The position numbers and the translations under genes are program-made. A model generated the notes under the pieces. It did no database searches, had not been told where the DNA came from, and saw only the letters and a program-made list of their open reading frames with translations. From Erythrobacter litoralis (GTDB lineage: Bacteria > Pseudomonadota > Alphaproteobacteria > Sphingomonadales > Sphingomonadaceae), in the NCBI RefSeq assembly GCF_029760855.1, contig NZ_SOSI01000001.1, forward strand, positions 124,001 to 188,000: a stretch of DNA of 64,000 bases, written 5' to 3'. Of the stretch, positions 1-9,749 are shown piece by piece; the first letter of the stretch is position 1; every line of letters begins with the position of its first letter.

Positions 1-637
1 TTCCATGACCGATGGCTTTCATGTTGTCCGGCCAGGCTTTCATAGCGGCTTCGGCGACATCCGTAAGCGAAGCACGATCCTCACCGTCGCGAGCCATAAC
101 CGAAAGCCCTTGAAGCAAGGCGACCACTAGGTTCGCCAGTGCGACAGCGTCGACATCGCCCGCCACGAGACCCTCTTGGATATCACGCTCTATCCGGGCC
201 TGAAGGCTATCGCGCAGTTCGCGGCGATAGACCGCAACGGTGGCGCGTACATCTTCTGACGCTGCGGAACCGCTGGCCGTCGAGCTCGCAAGGAGGCAGC
301 CGGGCGGCGTATCTACGCCTGTGAAGGTTTCGATAGAGTTCGCCAGAACCGATCGTGCTGCATCGTAAGAACTGGGCGCGGCCTCGATAGCCTGCCGAAC
401 CGCGCTCGGCTCGCCAGCGTAAAGCCGCACCGCTTCGAAGAACAGGTTCTTCTTGTCGCCGAACGCTGCATAAAGGCTCGGGGCTTTTATGCCCATTTCC
501 CGGATCAAATCGCTGATCGAGGTTGTTTCGTAACCGTGCCGCCAGAAAGCCAGCATGGCCTTATTGAGAACGGCGTCGCGGTCGAACGATAAGGGTCGGC
601 CGCTTTTGCGACGATTGACTTCACTGGTTTCGGTCAT
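1..637 (-). CDS. TetR-family transcriptional regulator (3' end cut by window edge)
   Basis: The reverse strand reads open from ATG 637 to base 1, about 212 codons with no stop, so the C-terminus lies outside the window. The N-terminus has a TetR helix-turn-helix: a GRPLSFDRDAVLNKAM stretch, then TSISDLIREMGIKAPSLYAAF and DKKNLFFEAV, the usual recognition-helix pattern. The remainder is a helical ligand-binding domain. An in-frame ATG at 646 is an alternative start, but it lies inside a probable operator and lacks a Shine-Dalgarno, whereas 637 has GGA just upstream. It is divergent from the aldo/keto reductase at 727, and a repeated motif sits in the shared promoter, so it probably represses that gene and itself. 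The inducer is unknown. Confidence 0.88.
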   Translation of the reverse strand, partial: MTETSEVNRRKSGRPLSFDRDAVLNKAMLAFWRHGYETTSISDLIREMGIKAPSLYAAFGDKKNLFFEAVRLYAGEPSAVRQAIEAAPSSYDAARSVLANSIETFTGVDTPPGCLLASSTASGSAASEDVRATVAVYRRELRDSLQARIERDIQEGLVAGDVDAVALANLVVALLQGLSVMARDGEDRASLTDVAEAAMKAWPDNMKAIGHG

Positions 638-650
638 GGGTTCCATAATT

Positions 651-708
651 ATCGTTACAAAATTCGGTTGACTGTGATCATGCCATACCCATGTAGTTCT
701 GTAACGAT
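651..708. promoter_or_regulatory. Paired inverted operator-like sites between tetR and the aldo/keto reductase
   Basis: ATCGTTACA (651-659) and TGTAACGAT (700-708) are perfect inverted copies. The similarity extends outward: 14 of 15 bases match between TGTAACGATCATTAT (700-714) and the opposite-strand TGTAACGATAATTAT. The right copy is itself a partly palindromic 16-mer. One copy lies by the regulator start and the other just upstream of the reductase start, flanking a TTGACT -35-like hexamer at 668. That the neighbouring TetR protein binds here is inferred. Confidence 0.6.
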
Positions 709-726
709 CATTATAAAGGTATAAAC

Positions 727-1818
727 ATGTCTCTCACCAATTTTCGCACGCTCGGCCGTTCCGGCCTCGTCGTCAGCCCGCTCGCTCTCGGCACCATGAC
801 TTTCGGGACCGGGGAATGGGGCGCGGACGAAGCATCGTCTCGCGCCATCTTCGACGCCTATCGCGATGCAGGCGGCAATTTCATCGACACGGCAGACATC
901 TATTCCGGCGGCCAAAGCGAGGAAATGGTCGGCAAGTTCATCAAGGACACAGGCTCGCGCGACGAGATCGTGCTGGCGACAAAATTCGGCTTCAACGGAT
1001 CGGCCAGCCCGCTCGCCGCGAACCGGTCGGGCGCGGGCAATCCGAACGCGGGCGGGGCCGGTGCGAAGAACATCCACCGTGCGCTGGAAGGGTCGCTGAA
1101 GCGCCTCGGCACGGATTACATCGACCTCTACTGGATGCATATCTGGGACGGCGTCACCCCGGTCGAGGAGATCGTCCAGACGCTCGGCGACCTCGTCCGC
1201 TCCGGCAAGATTCGGTACTATGGTCTCTCCGATATGCCTGCTTGGGTCGGTGCCAAGGCCGCAGCAATTGCCGCCGAGCGAGGCGTTCCCGGCCCAAAAG
1301 CGATGCAATTGGAATATTCCTTGGTTGCCCGCGATGTCGAAGCCGAACATTTTCCGGCGGCGCGTGACGCGGGTATGGGGATCATGCCCTGGAGCCCGCT
1401 GGCGGGCGGCTTCCTGACAGGCAAGTACGAGCGCGACGATACGTCCAACACCGGAAGGCTAAGCGGGGCCAACCCATTCGGTGACAGCAAGTTTACGGAT
1501 CGTAATTGGGATATTCTCGATACCGCCCAGAATATCGCCAGTGAAGTTGAACGTCCGGTTGCACAGGTCGCTCTTGCTTGGACTTTGGCACAGGCGGGCG
1601 TCACCTCTACGCTGATTGGCGCAAGCAAGATCTCGCAGATCGAAAGCAACGTAGCTGCCAGCGAGTTCGAACTTAGCCGGGATCAGCTTGCGCGGCTTGA
1701 CGAGGCAAGCGCGCCGACGCCGGGGTTCAGCGCGTCACTGACTTCGCGCGACACCCGCCGAATGGTCCATGGTGGTCACATTGTAAGCGGCTGGGACGAC
1801 CAAGCGAAGACATCCTAA
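727..1818 (+). CDS. Aldo/keto reductase
   Basis: This 363-aa protein is a cytoplasmic NADPH-dependent aldo/keto reductase with a (beta/alpha)8 barrel. The catalytic tetrad can be placed by motif: D54 and Y59 in FIDTADIYSGG, K86 in LATKFGF and H138 in WMHIWD. Further family motifs are LKRLGTDYIDLYW, a YYGLSDMPAW segment and MPWSPLAGGFLTGKY. A C-terminal STLIGASK region matches the nucleotide-binding end of the barrel. It is divergently transcribed from a TetR regulator and probably induced by a carbonyl or quinone-type compound. A close paralogue lies at 38020. The substrate cannot be predicted. Confidence 0.92.
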   Translation: MSLTNFRTLGRSGLVVSPLALGTMTFGTGEWGADEASSRAIFDAYRDAGGNFIDTADIYSGGQSEEMVGKFIKDTGSRDEIVLATKFGFNGSASPLAANRSGAGNPNAGGAGAKNIHRALEGSLKRLGTDYIDLYWMHIWDGVTPVEEIVQTLGDLVRSGKIRYYGLSDMPAWVGAKAAAIAAERGVPGPKAMQLEYSLVARDVEAEHFPAARDAGMGIMPWSPLAGGFLTGKYERDDTSNTGRLSGANPFGDSKFTDRNWDILDTAQNIASEVERPVAQVALAWTLAQAGVTSTLIGASKISQIESNVAASEFELSRDQLARLDEASAPTPGFSASLTSRDTRRMVHGGHIVSGWDDQAKTS

Positions 1819-2066
1819 GGTGCACCTCGGCTCTGGCATTCACCTCTATGATTTAATGAAAGGGATGCCAGAGCAAATAGGTCGAGTTGCTCGGCTTAGG
1901 TGACTGTCTTCAATACACCTGCTGTGTACGATTTGCGAACCAGAACCGAACTGACCGCTACTGCTTCCTCTATTTAATTAGTGAAGCATCCGCCGTCCGC
2001 TTCTTACCCCATAGAACGGTCGTTACGTGATATATCGCTGCGCCTCATTCGGCCAAATGCCGTCGC

Positions 2067-4427
2067 CTAAGCCGCTTCGTCCAAAACCCTCGGCCTCATA
2101 TTCCGAACCATATCCAGCAGGCTGACCGCACTTAGCGGTTTGGCGATGTAATAGCCTTGCGCGTAGTCGCAGTTCACCGAGCGCAGGAACTCGAGACATT
2201 CGGCGTCTTCGATCCCTTCGGCCACGACTTCCAGGCCGAGTTGATGCGCCAGTTCGACGGTCGAGCTGACGAGCAGGGCGTCGCCATGGTCCCGATGGGC
2301 GTACTGGACGAAGCTGCGGTCGATCTTGAGTTCGCTCAAAGGCAGGCTTTTCAGGTAGGAAAGGGTCGATTGCCCGGTTCCGTAATCGTCCATCGAGATC
2401 GAGACGCCGAGATCGCGAATGGCTTCCAGTCCGGCCCGGGCGGTCTTGAAATCCGCGATCTCTGCGGATTCGGTAATTTCCAGAGTCAGGCGCTCGCGCG
2501 GCACCCCTTCTTCGCGAAGAATGTCCGATAGCCGCGTTATGAAGGTCTGGGACGAAATCAGGGCTGCCGAAACGTTCACCGCGACCTTCAAAGCGTGACC
2601 GGCTTCCTGCCAGACGACAATATCGTGGATCGCCCGCCGCAGCACGAAGGCCGTCAGATCGTCGATGCGATTGGCCTGTTCCGCCATGGGAATGAAGGTA
2701 TCCGGCCGTAGATAGCCATGCGTGGGATGGTTCCAGCGAATCAGTGCCTCGGCGCTGCCGATCCGGTCGGTTCGCAGGTCTAGTTTGGGCTGGTAGACCA
2801 CTTCGAGCTCGCCGCGCGCGATGCCTTCGTCCAGTTCGCCCATCAGAGAGAGCTGCTGGTTCAGAGCCACCTTCTGCGCCTGCTCGTGGTAGGTGAAGCA
2901 GGCCCCGCTGCGCAAAGCCCGGCTGGCGGCGTGGACCGCATCGCTCAAGGCCAGCGCATCCGCGATCCCGAAAGCGAGCTTCGCGTCGATGCGGCGCCCG
3001 GCAACTTCCAGAGGATGCCGCATGATGGCCGCCAGCGCCTGAAGCTGGCCCTCGACCTCGAACGGCTCTAGCGTCGTGGTCCAGGCGATCACGCGATCAT
3101 CGACGCGGTAGATCTGCGCATTGCATCCCGATACTCTCAGGCGATCTTCGATGCGGCCGAAGACGTTGCCGATCTCGCCTCCGCCGACCACCATGCGGAT
3201 TGCATCGAATCCGTCGATCATGGCGGCGACGACGCGGGTGTTCGGTTCGCTCAAAGCTTCTTTCTCGAAAGCGCGGCGATTGGGCATTCCCGTTTCCGGG
3301 TCGACCAAGCGGGTTTTCTCGAATTCCGAATGGACGAGCTTGATCCAGCGTGCGGTGGCAGAGAAAAGCACCGCCATCATTGCAGGCGCGGCCGCGAAGA
3401 CCTGATTTGCGAACACTGTGCCGAAATGCAGGATGCCTGTCAGCAGGGCGAACGACATGCCTGCACGAAGAAGGATTTGCATCCCTTTTCGCGCTGCCAG
3501 GACCCACCAGACGAGGCCGGAAGCAAGGAAGAGGAGAACGGGCCATGCGACCCGGTTCGGGACGCCGCCCCGCAACGTCTCGGCCGCAAGTGCCTGTACG
3601 ATCACACCGGGTATGACCCCGTATCGCGGCACGGCGTAGCGATCGCCCATTTCGATTGCCGTCGCGCCTATGATCACGTCCTTGCCGGCGAATGCTTTGG
3701 GGTCGAACTCGCCCCGCTCCACCGCAATGAAGCTGTGACGCGGAAGGCTGGTGGGATCGATCGCAAAATCCACCGGAAAGGACTGATCGGCAGACCCGGA
3801 GCGATGCGCCAGTTGCGCCGATAGTGACGGTCGGGGCGCATTCGAGTTGAACGTACCGATCAGCATATCGCGCACGACGCCGGAAGGATCGGGATCGACC
3901 GAGACCGAACCCAGAAGGACATGTTCGCGAAGTTCGGGGATCGGCAAGGCGTCCAGTTGACGCTGATCGTCCGCGCTCGCCTGCTGACCGAACACGGGGA
4001 GCACGATATCCGCCGATGCATTTGCGAGCGATCGGGCGAAGCGCGCATCCTCGACCGGATCGGACGAGGCGGAAAAATCGACGTCGAACGCGATCGTGCG
4101 CGCCCCGGCGCGGTCCAGGCGTTCGACCACGCGCGCATAGTAAGAGCGATCCCACGGCCACCGCTGGATCGCGGCGAGGCTCGCCGCGTCCATCTCGACC
4201 ACATGGACCTGGCCGCTCGCTTCTTTCGAACGAAGCGCGAAACCGAGCTCTTCCAACCCGTTTTCGATCGGACGAAACGCCCCGAGGGCCGCGAGAACGC
4301 CAGCAGCCGCGACGATCGCGAGTGCGACCGCGAAACGCATGACGGACGACGCCGAGCGGCCCCGAAGACCCATTCGATAGGGGATGCCCGGCATTACGGT
4401 TTCGGAGTCAGACGGCGAGCGCTTCAA
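2067..4427 (-). CDS. CHASE2 sensor with degenerate GGDEF and intact EAL domain (c-di-GMP phosphodiesterase)
   Basis: The 786-aa protein has an N-terminal membrane anchor (about 30-52), a periplasmic CHASE2 domain (about 55-285, with [13 protein letters not shown]), a cluster of membrane helices (about 290-370), a GGDEF-like domain (about 375-520) and a C-terminal EAL domain (about 540-780). The GGDEF signature is lost (RVDDR in its place), so cyclase activity is unlikely. The EAL domain keeps EALIRW, the NVS motif, a DDYGTG loop and EGIED, so phosphodiesterase activity is likely. The reading frame starts with TTG overlapping the FecR stop (TTGA), which implies translational coupling; an ATG at 4394 is an alternative start. 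It probably senses an envelope signal, perhaps through the FecR partner. Confidence 0.88.
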   Translation of the reverse strand: MKRSPSDSETVMPGIPYRMGLRGRSASSVMRFAVALAIVAAAGVLAALGAFRPIENGLEELGFALRSKEASGQVHVVEMDAASLAAIQRWPWDRSYYARVVERLDRAGARTIAFDVDFSASSDPVEDARFARSLANASADIVLPVFGQQASADDQRQLDALPIPELREHVLLGSVSVDPDPSGVVRDMLIGTFNSNAPRPSLSAQLAHRSGSADQSFPVDFAIDPTSLPRHSFIAVERGEFDPKAFAGKDVIIGATAIEMGDRYAVPRYGVIPGVIVQALAAETLRGGVPNRVAWPVLLFLASGLVWWVLAARKGMQILLRAGMSFALLTGILHFGTVFANQVFAAAPAMMAVLFSATARWIKLVHSEFEKTRLVDPETGMPNRRAFEKEALSEPNTRVVAAMIDGFDAIRMVVGGGEIGNVFGRIEDRLRVSGCNAQIYRVDDRVIAWTTTLEPFEVEGQLQALAAIMRHPLEVAGRRIDAKLAFGIADALALSDAVHAASRALRSGACFTYHEQAQKVALNQQLSLMGELDEGIARGELEVVYQPKLDLRTDRIGSAEALIRWNHPTHGYLRPDTFIPMAEQANRIDDLTAFVLRRAIHDIVVWQEAGHALKVAVNVSAALISSQTFITRLSDILREEGVPRERLTLEITESAEIADFKTARAGLEAIRDLGVSISMDDYGTGQSTLSYLKSLPLSELKIDRSFVQYAHRDHGDALLVSSTVELAHQLGLEVVAEGIEDAECLEFLRSVNCDYAQGYYIAKPLSAVSLLDMVRNMRPRVLDEAA

Positions 4428-5866
4428 TCATCATCGCCGCGCCCCTTTTTGCCACGCCCGCCCCGGTCGTCGTCATCATCGTCATCGTCATCGCGATCAT
4501 CGTCGTCATCATCGCGATCATCGTCATCGTCGCGACCATCGTCATCGCGCCCCTTTTTTCCGGGGCCGCGCCGATCGTCGTCGTCCTCGTCGTCGTCGTC
4601 ACGATCATCATCGTCGTCGCGATCATCGCCGCCGCCAAATCCGTCACCAATGCAGTAGCCCAGGATTTCGATGAAGCAGTCACGGCCCTCATCGACTTCG
4701 TCTTCGTCGAAGTCTTCGTCGCCGGCTCCGTCGTCCATCCCGTCGTCGCCCGCCTCGTCGTCCATTCCACCCCCGACTTCGGGCTCGGGCTCGGGCTCCG
4801 GTTCGGGCTCAGGTTCTGGCTCCGGCTCAGGCTCAGGCTCTGGCTCTGGCTCCGGTTCGGGCTCCGGCTCAGGTTCGGGCTCCGGTTCCGGCTGAGGATC
4901 AGGGTCTTCCGGCTCCGGCTGAGGATCGGGATCCTCCGGCTCGGGCTGCGGGTCAGGTTCCTGTTCCGGCGGCACGGTGCCAAGATCTTCCGGTACATCG
5001 ACGATATCGGGAACAGTTTCGAGAGCGTCCTGCCCCCCCCGCCCGGCCAAAGCAGCGGTTTCGGCGACGATCTGCGCGGCGAATTCGAAGGTTTCCCCGT
5101 CAATCAACCCCCCGGACAGCTCGGAAAGATCGGCGGCGGAGCTTCCGAACGCCGCGTTGATGAACTGCGCAGGCTGCGCTTCGGTGCCATACGATCCTGG
5201 TATCGCTGCGGCCTGCGGCGTCGACACCGGCGTGCTTCCTGCCGAAGGCGCCGTGGCGGCCGGAGCCTTCCCGTCTGCTGGCCGAGCGGGAGAGTCGAGT
5301 ACCTTGCGCTCCGATCCCTCCACGACGAGACGGTAGCGGTCATCGGCCGCAACCATCGCGACCGAGCCCGGCAAGACCAGGTCGCGCGCGCCTTCGTCAT
5401 CGGTCGAAACCTCGACCGCACCTTCGAGCACCTGCATCGACGCGCCCTCAGGCGCGACGGTGATGGTGAACGTCGTGCCCTTCACGACGGCGGCGAGGTA
5501 TTCGGTCTTTACGCCGAAATGCGGGTCCGGCTGTTTGCCGATATTAAAGAGCGCACTTCCGAAATCCTGGACGATCTGGATGATTGATCGTTCGGTGTTC
5601 GCCGCCGGGATCCGGATTTGCGAGTTTCGACGGATAGTAACGAATTCGCGCCCCCTGACGAGAACCGCGCTGCCGTTGCTTCCGGTCCGCACCACCGCCC
5701 CTGCCGGAACCTGGTATCCTTGCCGCGCCGCGACCGGTTCGGACCCGTTCTGGATCGTCACCTGTCCCTGCAATTCGCTGACTTGCCAGGGGCCGCTCTG
5801 AGCCAGGGCACTTGTGCTGCAGAACAGGGCTGCAAGCGTGGTCAGTTTGGCAATGGTTGAACGCAC
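4424..5866 (-). CDS. Secreted FecR-domain protein with Pro-Glu and Asp-rich C-terminal tail
   Basis: The 480-aa protein has a Sec signal peptide ending ALAQ near residue 23. A FecR domain follows (about 27-185; [20 protein letters not shown]-like VKGTTFTI and VLEGAVEV segments). A linker leads to a long run of Pro-Glu dipeptides and then a tail dominated by Asp with RGGRGKKGR-type basic breaks. Two cysteines in the tail (CFIEILGYC) could form a disulfide. Here FecR is not next to a sigma factor but is coupled to a CHASE2-EAL gene, so it is more likely a periplasmic or surface partner of that sensor than an anti-sigma factor. The acidic tail could bind calcium. The extreme composition is unlike the neighbouring genes. 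Confidence 0.85.
   Translation of the reverse strand: MRSTIAKLTTLAALFCSTSALAQSGPWQVSELQGQVTIQNGSEPVAARQGYQVPAGAVVRTGSNGSAVLVRGREFVTIRRNSQIRIPAANTERSIIQIVQDFGSALFNIGKQPDPHFGVKTEYLAAVVKGTTFTITVAPEGASMQVLEGAVEVSTDDEGARDLVLPGSVAMVAADDRYRLVVEGSERKVLDSPARPADGKAPAATAPSAGSTPVSTPQAAAIPGSYGTEAQPAQFINAAFGSSAADLSELSGGLIDGETFEFAAQIVAETAALAGRGGQDALETVPDIVDVPEDLGTVPPEQEPDPQPEPEDPDPQPEPEDPDPQPEPEPEPEPEPEPEPEPEPEPEPEPEPEPEPEPEPEPEVGGGMDDEAGDDGMDDGAGDEDFDEDEVDEGRDCFIEILGYCIGDGFGGGDDRDDDDDRDDDDEDDDDRRGPGKKGRDDDGRDDDDDRDDDDDDRDDDDDDDDDRGGRGKKGRGDDD
4427..4965. repeat. Low-complexity DNA within the FecR gene
   Basis: From about 4786 to 4965 the sequence is a degenerate hexamer repeat (GGCTCC/GGTTCG type) encoding Pro-Glu dipeptides. 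From about 4435 to 4625 it is trinucleotide-like GAT/GAC repeats encoding Asp runs. Such tracts can change length by slippage, so tail length may vary between strains. Assembly length errors are also possible here. Confidence 0.85.
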
Positions 5867-6004
5867 GGAATTTCTCCTTCGAACACTGTGTTACCGAAGG
5901 ACGGGCGTCAAACTGGTTCAGAAAGTTGGTAAACGCCGACTGAAATTGATGAAAAATAAAGAGTTTGTCGTTCAAGGCTCGCGTCGAACTGACGGAGTAT
6001 GGTC

Positions 6005-7651
6005 ATGCGGTCGCATGTAATGAATAGCATTTTCCTAATGGCCCTCGCGGCACCCTATTCGGTGGCAGCGCAGGACGCGCTCGACCGGACCGATCCCACG
6101 CAAGCCGAAGATCCGGAGACACCGCCGGAGGAACTGGAAGAATCAGTTTATGTCGACGACGTTCGGGTCGAAAAGTCGGCAAACGTTGTCGATGAGGGGC
6201 GGTACGATATCGGCGCCATCGTGCTGGATGGCCTCATCGCTCTTACGCCGGCCGATTTCGCGGATATCATCGAAGACTATTCCGCCCGTTCGCTCACTGC
6301 GATGGATCTTGTTGCCCTTACCGATAGCATCGCCCGCCGCGCCCGCGAGCGCGGATACATCTTCGCCAGCGCCGCGGTCGCGCCGCAATCCCTTTCGGGG
6401 GGATACCTCCGGGTCCGGGTCGACGAAGGCGTGATCGACGAGATACGGGTGACCGGCGATGCGGACCGCGCGATCGTGGCGCAGCTCGCGCCCTTAAAAG
6501 ACGGCCATCCTGTGACACTCAGCAGGCTCGAGCGGCAAATCCTCATCGCCGACGATTTGTCCGGCGTGCGCTTGCGCTCCCCGCGCTACGAGCGGGAAGG
6601 CGACAACGGCATTCTTATCGTCGAAGCGCGCCGCAGCGATTTTTCAGGGCGCGCCGAACTGACGAATGACGGCTCAAAACCCATTGGACCCGTTCGCGCA
6701 AGGCTCGACCTCGACGCAAACGGTTTGATATCGCCATTCGACGAGGTCGATCTGACATTCTCGACCGTGCCGACGGAACCCTCGGAATTGCTCTTTGCAG
6801 CCGGTCGGTACGGGATCGTCGTATCGCCGGGCGGAACCGAACTGTCCGTGTCCGGCTCCTATTCCGAAACACGGCCGGGCGCCTATCTCGAGGATCGCGA
6901 TATTTTCGGAGAATCAATGAGGGTTTCGGCAAAGATCCGGCACCCCCTGAAGCGGTCCCGCGCGTTTTCGTTGTGGACCCATGGAGAATTCGAACTGCGC
7001 GATCTGCGACAGGATCGCTTCGATGTCCGCGCTCGTCACGACCGTATTCCCGCCGTGCGCCTGGGGCTCTATAGCCAGGCTTTGATGTTCGATGGATCGC
7101 TTCGCGGCGGGCTGACGCTCGCGCAGGGTCTCGATATTCTCGATGCGACGCAAACGGGCGATCCGCTGGCATCGCGCGACGATGCCTCGCCGGATTTCAC
7201 GACCCTGTCCGGCTGGTTCGCGTGGGAGCGCGGGCTGAGCCAGTCTTTCAGTCTCGCCCTTGCCGGGCGCGGTCAGGCATCGACTACGCCGCTTCTGATT
7301 ACCGAGGATATTGGCCTTGGCGGCAACAGCTTCCTGCGCGGCTACAACTTCAGCGAACGGACCGGCGATTACGGTGCGATGGGCTCCATAGAGCTACGCT
7401 ACGACTGGGACGCGCCGTTCGATGTGCTACGGCGCACTCAGCTCTATGCTTTCGCGGATGCCGGCGCCGTCGGCAATCTGGAAGGCGGACGCGGCGGCGG
7501 TTCGCTTGCATCCGGCGGAGCAGGCCTACGCACGGCAATCACACGGGACCTTGGTTTCGATGTGGAGATTGCCCTGCCCCTGACGGGACCGCGTTACGAC
7601 ACCGACGATAAATCCCCGCGCATCATCGGCGCCGTTTCGCTCGCGCTATGA
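6005..7651 (+). CDS. TpsB-family outer-membrane transporter (ShlB/FhaC/HecB-like)
   Basis: This is a two-partner-secretion type Omp85 barrel that would export a TpsA protein across the outer membrane. A signal peptide ends at VAAQ. Residues about 45-210 hold tandem POTRA-type domains (VRVDEGVIDEIRVTG is typical). The rest is a barrel with the conserved loop-6 LRGY motif (SFLRGYNFSERTG) and a terminal SLAL strand. I prefer ATG 6005 over ATG 5999 because GGAG at 5994 is seven bases from it. It is divergent from the FecR/CHASE2 pair with 130 bp between. No TpsA-like gene is visible in the window, so the substrate is either distant or atypical. Confidence 0.86.
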   Translation: MRSHVMNSIFLMALAAPYSVAAQDALDRTDPTQAEDPETPPEELEESVYVDDVRVEKSANVVDEGRYDIGAIVLDGLIALTPADFADIIEDYSARSLTAMDLVALTDSIARRARERGYIFASAAVAPQSLSGGYLRVRVDEGVIDEIRVTGDADRAIVAQLAPLKDGHPVTLSRLERQILIADDLSGVRLRSPRYEREGDNGILIVEARRSDFSGRAELTNDGSKPIGPVRARLDLDANGLISPFDEVDLTFSTVPTEPSELLFAAGRYGIVVSPGGTELSVSGSYSETRPGAYLEDRDIFGESMRVSAKIRHPLKRSRAFSLWTHGEFELRDLRQDRFDVRARHDRIPAVRLGLYSQALMFDGSLRGGLTLAQGLDILDATQTGDPLASRDDASPDFTTLSGWFAWERGLSQSFSLALAGRGQASTTPLLITEDIGLGGNSFLRGYNFSERTGDYGAMGSIELRYDWDAPFDVLRRTQLYAFADAGAVGNLEGGRGGGSLASGGAGLRTAITRDLGFDVEIALPLTGPRYDTDDKSPRIIGAVSLAL

Positions 7652-7756
7652 TGTAACTGCGCGAAACCAACCGACTTCGCTACCGATGCGCTGCTGTTGC
7701 AATCGAGAACTAACGTCCCTCGATCAACGGAACCCGCAAGTCGCGTGGCTGAAACG

Positions 7757-8863
7757 TCAATTTATTGAGTAATAAGGGGTAGCGCCAATATCGCAGGGCC
7801 GCACGCCGCGTTCCCACGCCGCGCGTCCGACTACGAATTGGTCATCTTCGGCGTCGGTCGGACTTAGTCCGGCTCTTTCGAACGCGTTGCGCATCGCGGC
7901 GCGTGCTTCTTTGTCAAGAACCGGGATCGCACCTTCACGCGCGTGAGGATCTGCCGGCAACAAACCACCATTCCCGCCGCCCAACCATTGATAGTACCGG
8001 TTGTGCTGCCAAGGGTGCGCTCCCTTGCGAATTACGGGCGCCTGTACCGCGAAGAAGTGCGAGAGGACCGGTTCGATCTGGACCGCCAATGCATCGAGCC
8101 TTTCGAAATCGCCTGTGGCCGATACTGCGAGCATTTCATTTCCCAGTTGGCGACCGGGCGTCTGTACCGCTTCGCAGTTCCATTGTCCGCTCCAGGTAAT
8201 AGCGAATTGGCGAGCGAGCGCCGGGAGAAAGTCGAGGTTTACCGGCCCGATGGAAATGCGATCGCCCAATTTTTGGGCAAGTTGCATCGTCGAGGTTAGC
8301 GAAACGGGCTGCGAGATTTTCATCGCGACTACGTTGGGCAGATCGGCCACGCGGTCATACACGTCCAGCGGCTGCCCCGCAGGCCCCAGATGGGGAAAGG
8401 CCCTGCGTCCGGTCGCGGCGTAAAGCATGACCGGCAGTTCGGTCGCCGTGATACGCTTGGCCATCAGATCGTAAAGGCCTGCTGCATCGATGTCGCGCGG
8501 ATAGGTCGAAGCGAGAAGGACGAGGTCCACCCCCATTTCCTCCAGATCGGTTAGCTGGCGCAGGTCATGTTCGAGGCTGCCGCTAGCGACGATGCCGTGG
8601 ACTGGCAGGGCCCCCCGCGCTTCGTCGAGCACGACGCAATAGAACTCCTTCCACTTCGGATCACCGGGCAGCGTCCAATTGATCATCGGCATCGTTCCGG
8701 AAAATCCATGCGCTATCGCATGCTGGACGTCGGCACGGATCGCCTGTTCATCCAATTCCTTTCCCCCGGGGACAAACGTCGGCAGAAACAGGTTCATCAA
8801 CCCATTCAAATGATTAGCTGCCCATACGCGCTGGCTTGTCGAGGTTTCGGGTGTGATGCGCAT
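7757..8863 (-). CDS. Dihydrodipicolinate synthase (DapA)-family aldolase/lyase
   Basis: The 368-aa protein is a DapA/NAL-superfamily TIM barrel. MNLFLPTFVPGG resembles the N-terminal strand, VHGIVASGS and GVDLVLLASTYPRD match the following barrel strands, and the likely Schiff-base lysine is in NVVAMKIS. The reading frame extends upstream to 9046, but ATG 8863 is preferred because GGCTGGAAAAC precedes it and family homology begins just after it. The chain is longer than DapA (about 290 aa), with an extra C-terminal segment (KGAHPWQHNRYYQWLGGG onward). It stands alone and the substrate is unknown. A true lysine-pathway role is unlikely given the length and context. Confidence 0.8.
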   Translation of the reverse strand: MRITPETSTSQRVWAANHLNGLMNLFLPTFVPGGKELDEQAIRADVQHAIAHGFSGTMPMINWTLPGDPKWKEFYCVVLDEARGALPVHGIVASGSLEHDLRQLTDLEEMGVDLVLLASTYPRDIDAAGLYDLMAKRITATELPVMLYAATGRRAFPHLGPAGQPLDVYDRVADLPNVVAMKISQPVSLTSTMQLAQKLGDRISIGPVNLDFLPALARQFAITWSGQWNCEAVQTPGRQLGNEMLAVSATGDFERLDALAVQIEPVLSHFFAVQAPVIRKGAHPWQHNRYYQWLGGGNGGLLPADPHAREGAIPVLDKEARAAMRNAFERAGLSPTDAEDDQFVVGRAAWERGVRPCDIGATPYYSIN

Positions 8864-9030
8864 AAGTGTTTTCCAGCCCTTTCGATTGTCCTGTCGAGCC
8901 CGAGGTAAGGTCCTTCCTATCGGTATCGCACTACAGTCGAACCATGTTCGGGACCGACTGTACCTTCTTAAGCCATTTGAAGCGACCGGCTTAGTGCGAT
9001 TCCAGATTTCAGGCGATCTGTTATTGACAC

Positions 9031-9046
9031 GCATTCTCATTTGCAT
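9031..9046. promoter_or_regulatory. Fur-box-like site upstream of the PepSY/ApbE iron operon
   Basis: GCATTCTCATTTGCAT lies 50 bp upstream of the PepSY gene. Its reverse complement shares ATGCAAATGAGAAT with the strong Fur box at 12846. The shared core upstream of two iron-related transcription units supports Fur regulation. Confidence 0.6.
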
Positions 9047-9080
9047 CTAACCGAAGCCGGTAATTTTGATCGGTCTCTTA

Positions 9081-9728
9081 ATGCATTCGGTGGTTCCGTC
9101 CCCCAAACAAACTGGCACGAAAACGCGCGCATCCGTATCGCCTTTCTGGAAGCGGCAGTTCCATACGTGGCACTGGATGAGCAGCGCGATCTGTCTGGTC
9201 GGGATGGTCCTCTTCGCAATCACCGGCATCACGCTCAATCATGCGGGTGCCATCGAAGCGGATCCCGACACCCAAACCCGCGAAGCCACCCTGCCTGCCG
9301 CCCTGCTGAGCGAATTGCGCGGCGCGCCGCATAGCGATCTGCAGAATGCCCCCAAAACATGGCTCGAGAACGAGTTCGACATCGAACTAGACGGCAGGCG
9401 ACCGGAATGGTCCGACGCCGAGCTTTACGTGCCCCTGCCGCGTGCCGGCGGCGATGGCTGGATCGCTGTCGACCTGACGACCGGTGAAACGCTGTACGAG
9501 GATATCGATAGAGGACCGATCGCGTTTCTGAACGACCTGCACAAAGGCCGCGATACAGGCCCCGCATGGTCCTGGTTCATCGATATCTTCGCCCTCGCCT
9601 GCGTCGTCTTCTGCATCACCGGTTTGCTGCTGTTGCAGATCCACGCCCGCAAGCGGCGCTCGACCTGGCCGATCGTCGGTGCCGGGTTGGTTATCCCGCT
9701 CTTTCTCATCCTTTTCCTGATGCACTGA
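9081..9728 (+). CDS. PepSY-associated transmembrane protein
   Basis: The protein is about 215 aa, with a transmembrane helix near the N-terminus (SAICLVGMVLFAITGITLNHAG), a periplasmic PepSY-like region (WIAVDLTTGETLYEDIDRG) and two C-terminal helices (FIDIFALACVVFCITGLLLL and a final IPLFLILFLMH). Histidines in FHTWHW, ITLNHAG and FLNDLHKG sit at membrane edges and could ligate heme. Such proteins are proposed inner-membrane electron carriers for ferric-siderophore reduction. A TTG at 9066 is an alternative start; neither has a strong ribosome site. It is first in a same-strand run to 12807. Confidence 0.82.
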   Translation: MHSVVPSPKQTGTKTRASVSPFWKRQFHTWHWMSSAICLVGMVLFAITGITLNHAGAIEADPDTQTREATLPAALLSELRGAPHSDLQNAPKTWLENEFDIELDGRRPEWSDAELYVPLPRAGGDGWIAVDLTTGETLYEDIDRGPIAFLNDLHKGRDTGPAWSWFIDIFALACVVFCITGLLLLQIHARKRRSTWPIVGAGLVIPLFLILFLMH

Positions 9729-9749
9729 TCCCGCGAACGAGGAACGTCC

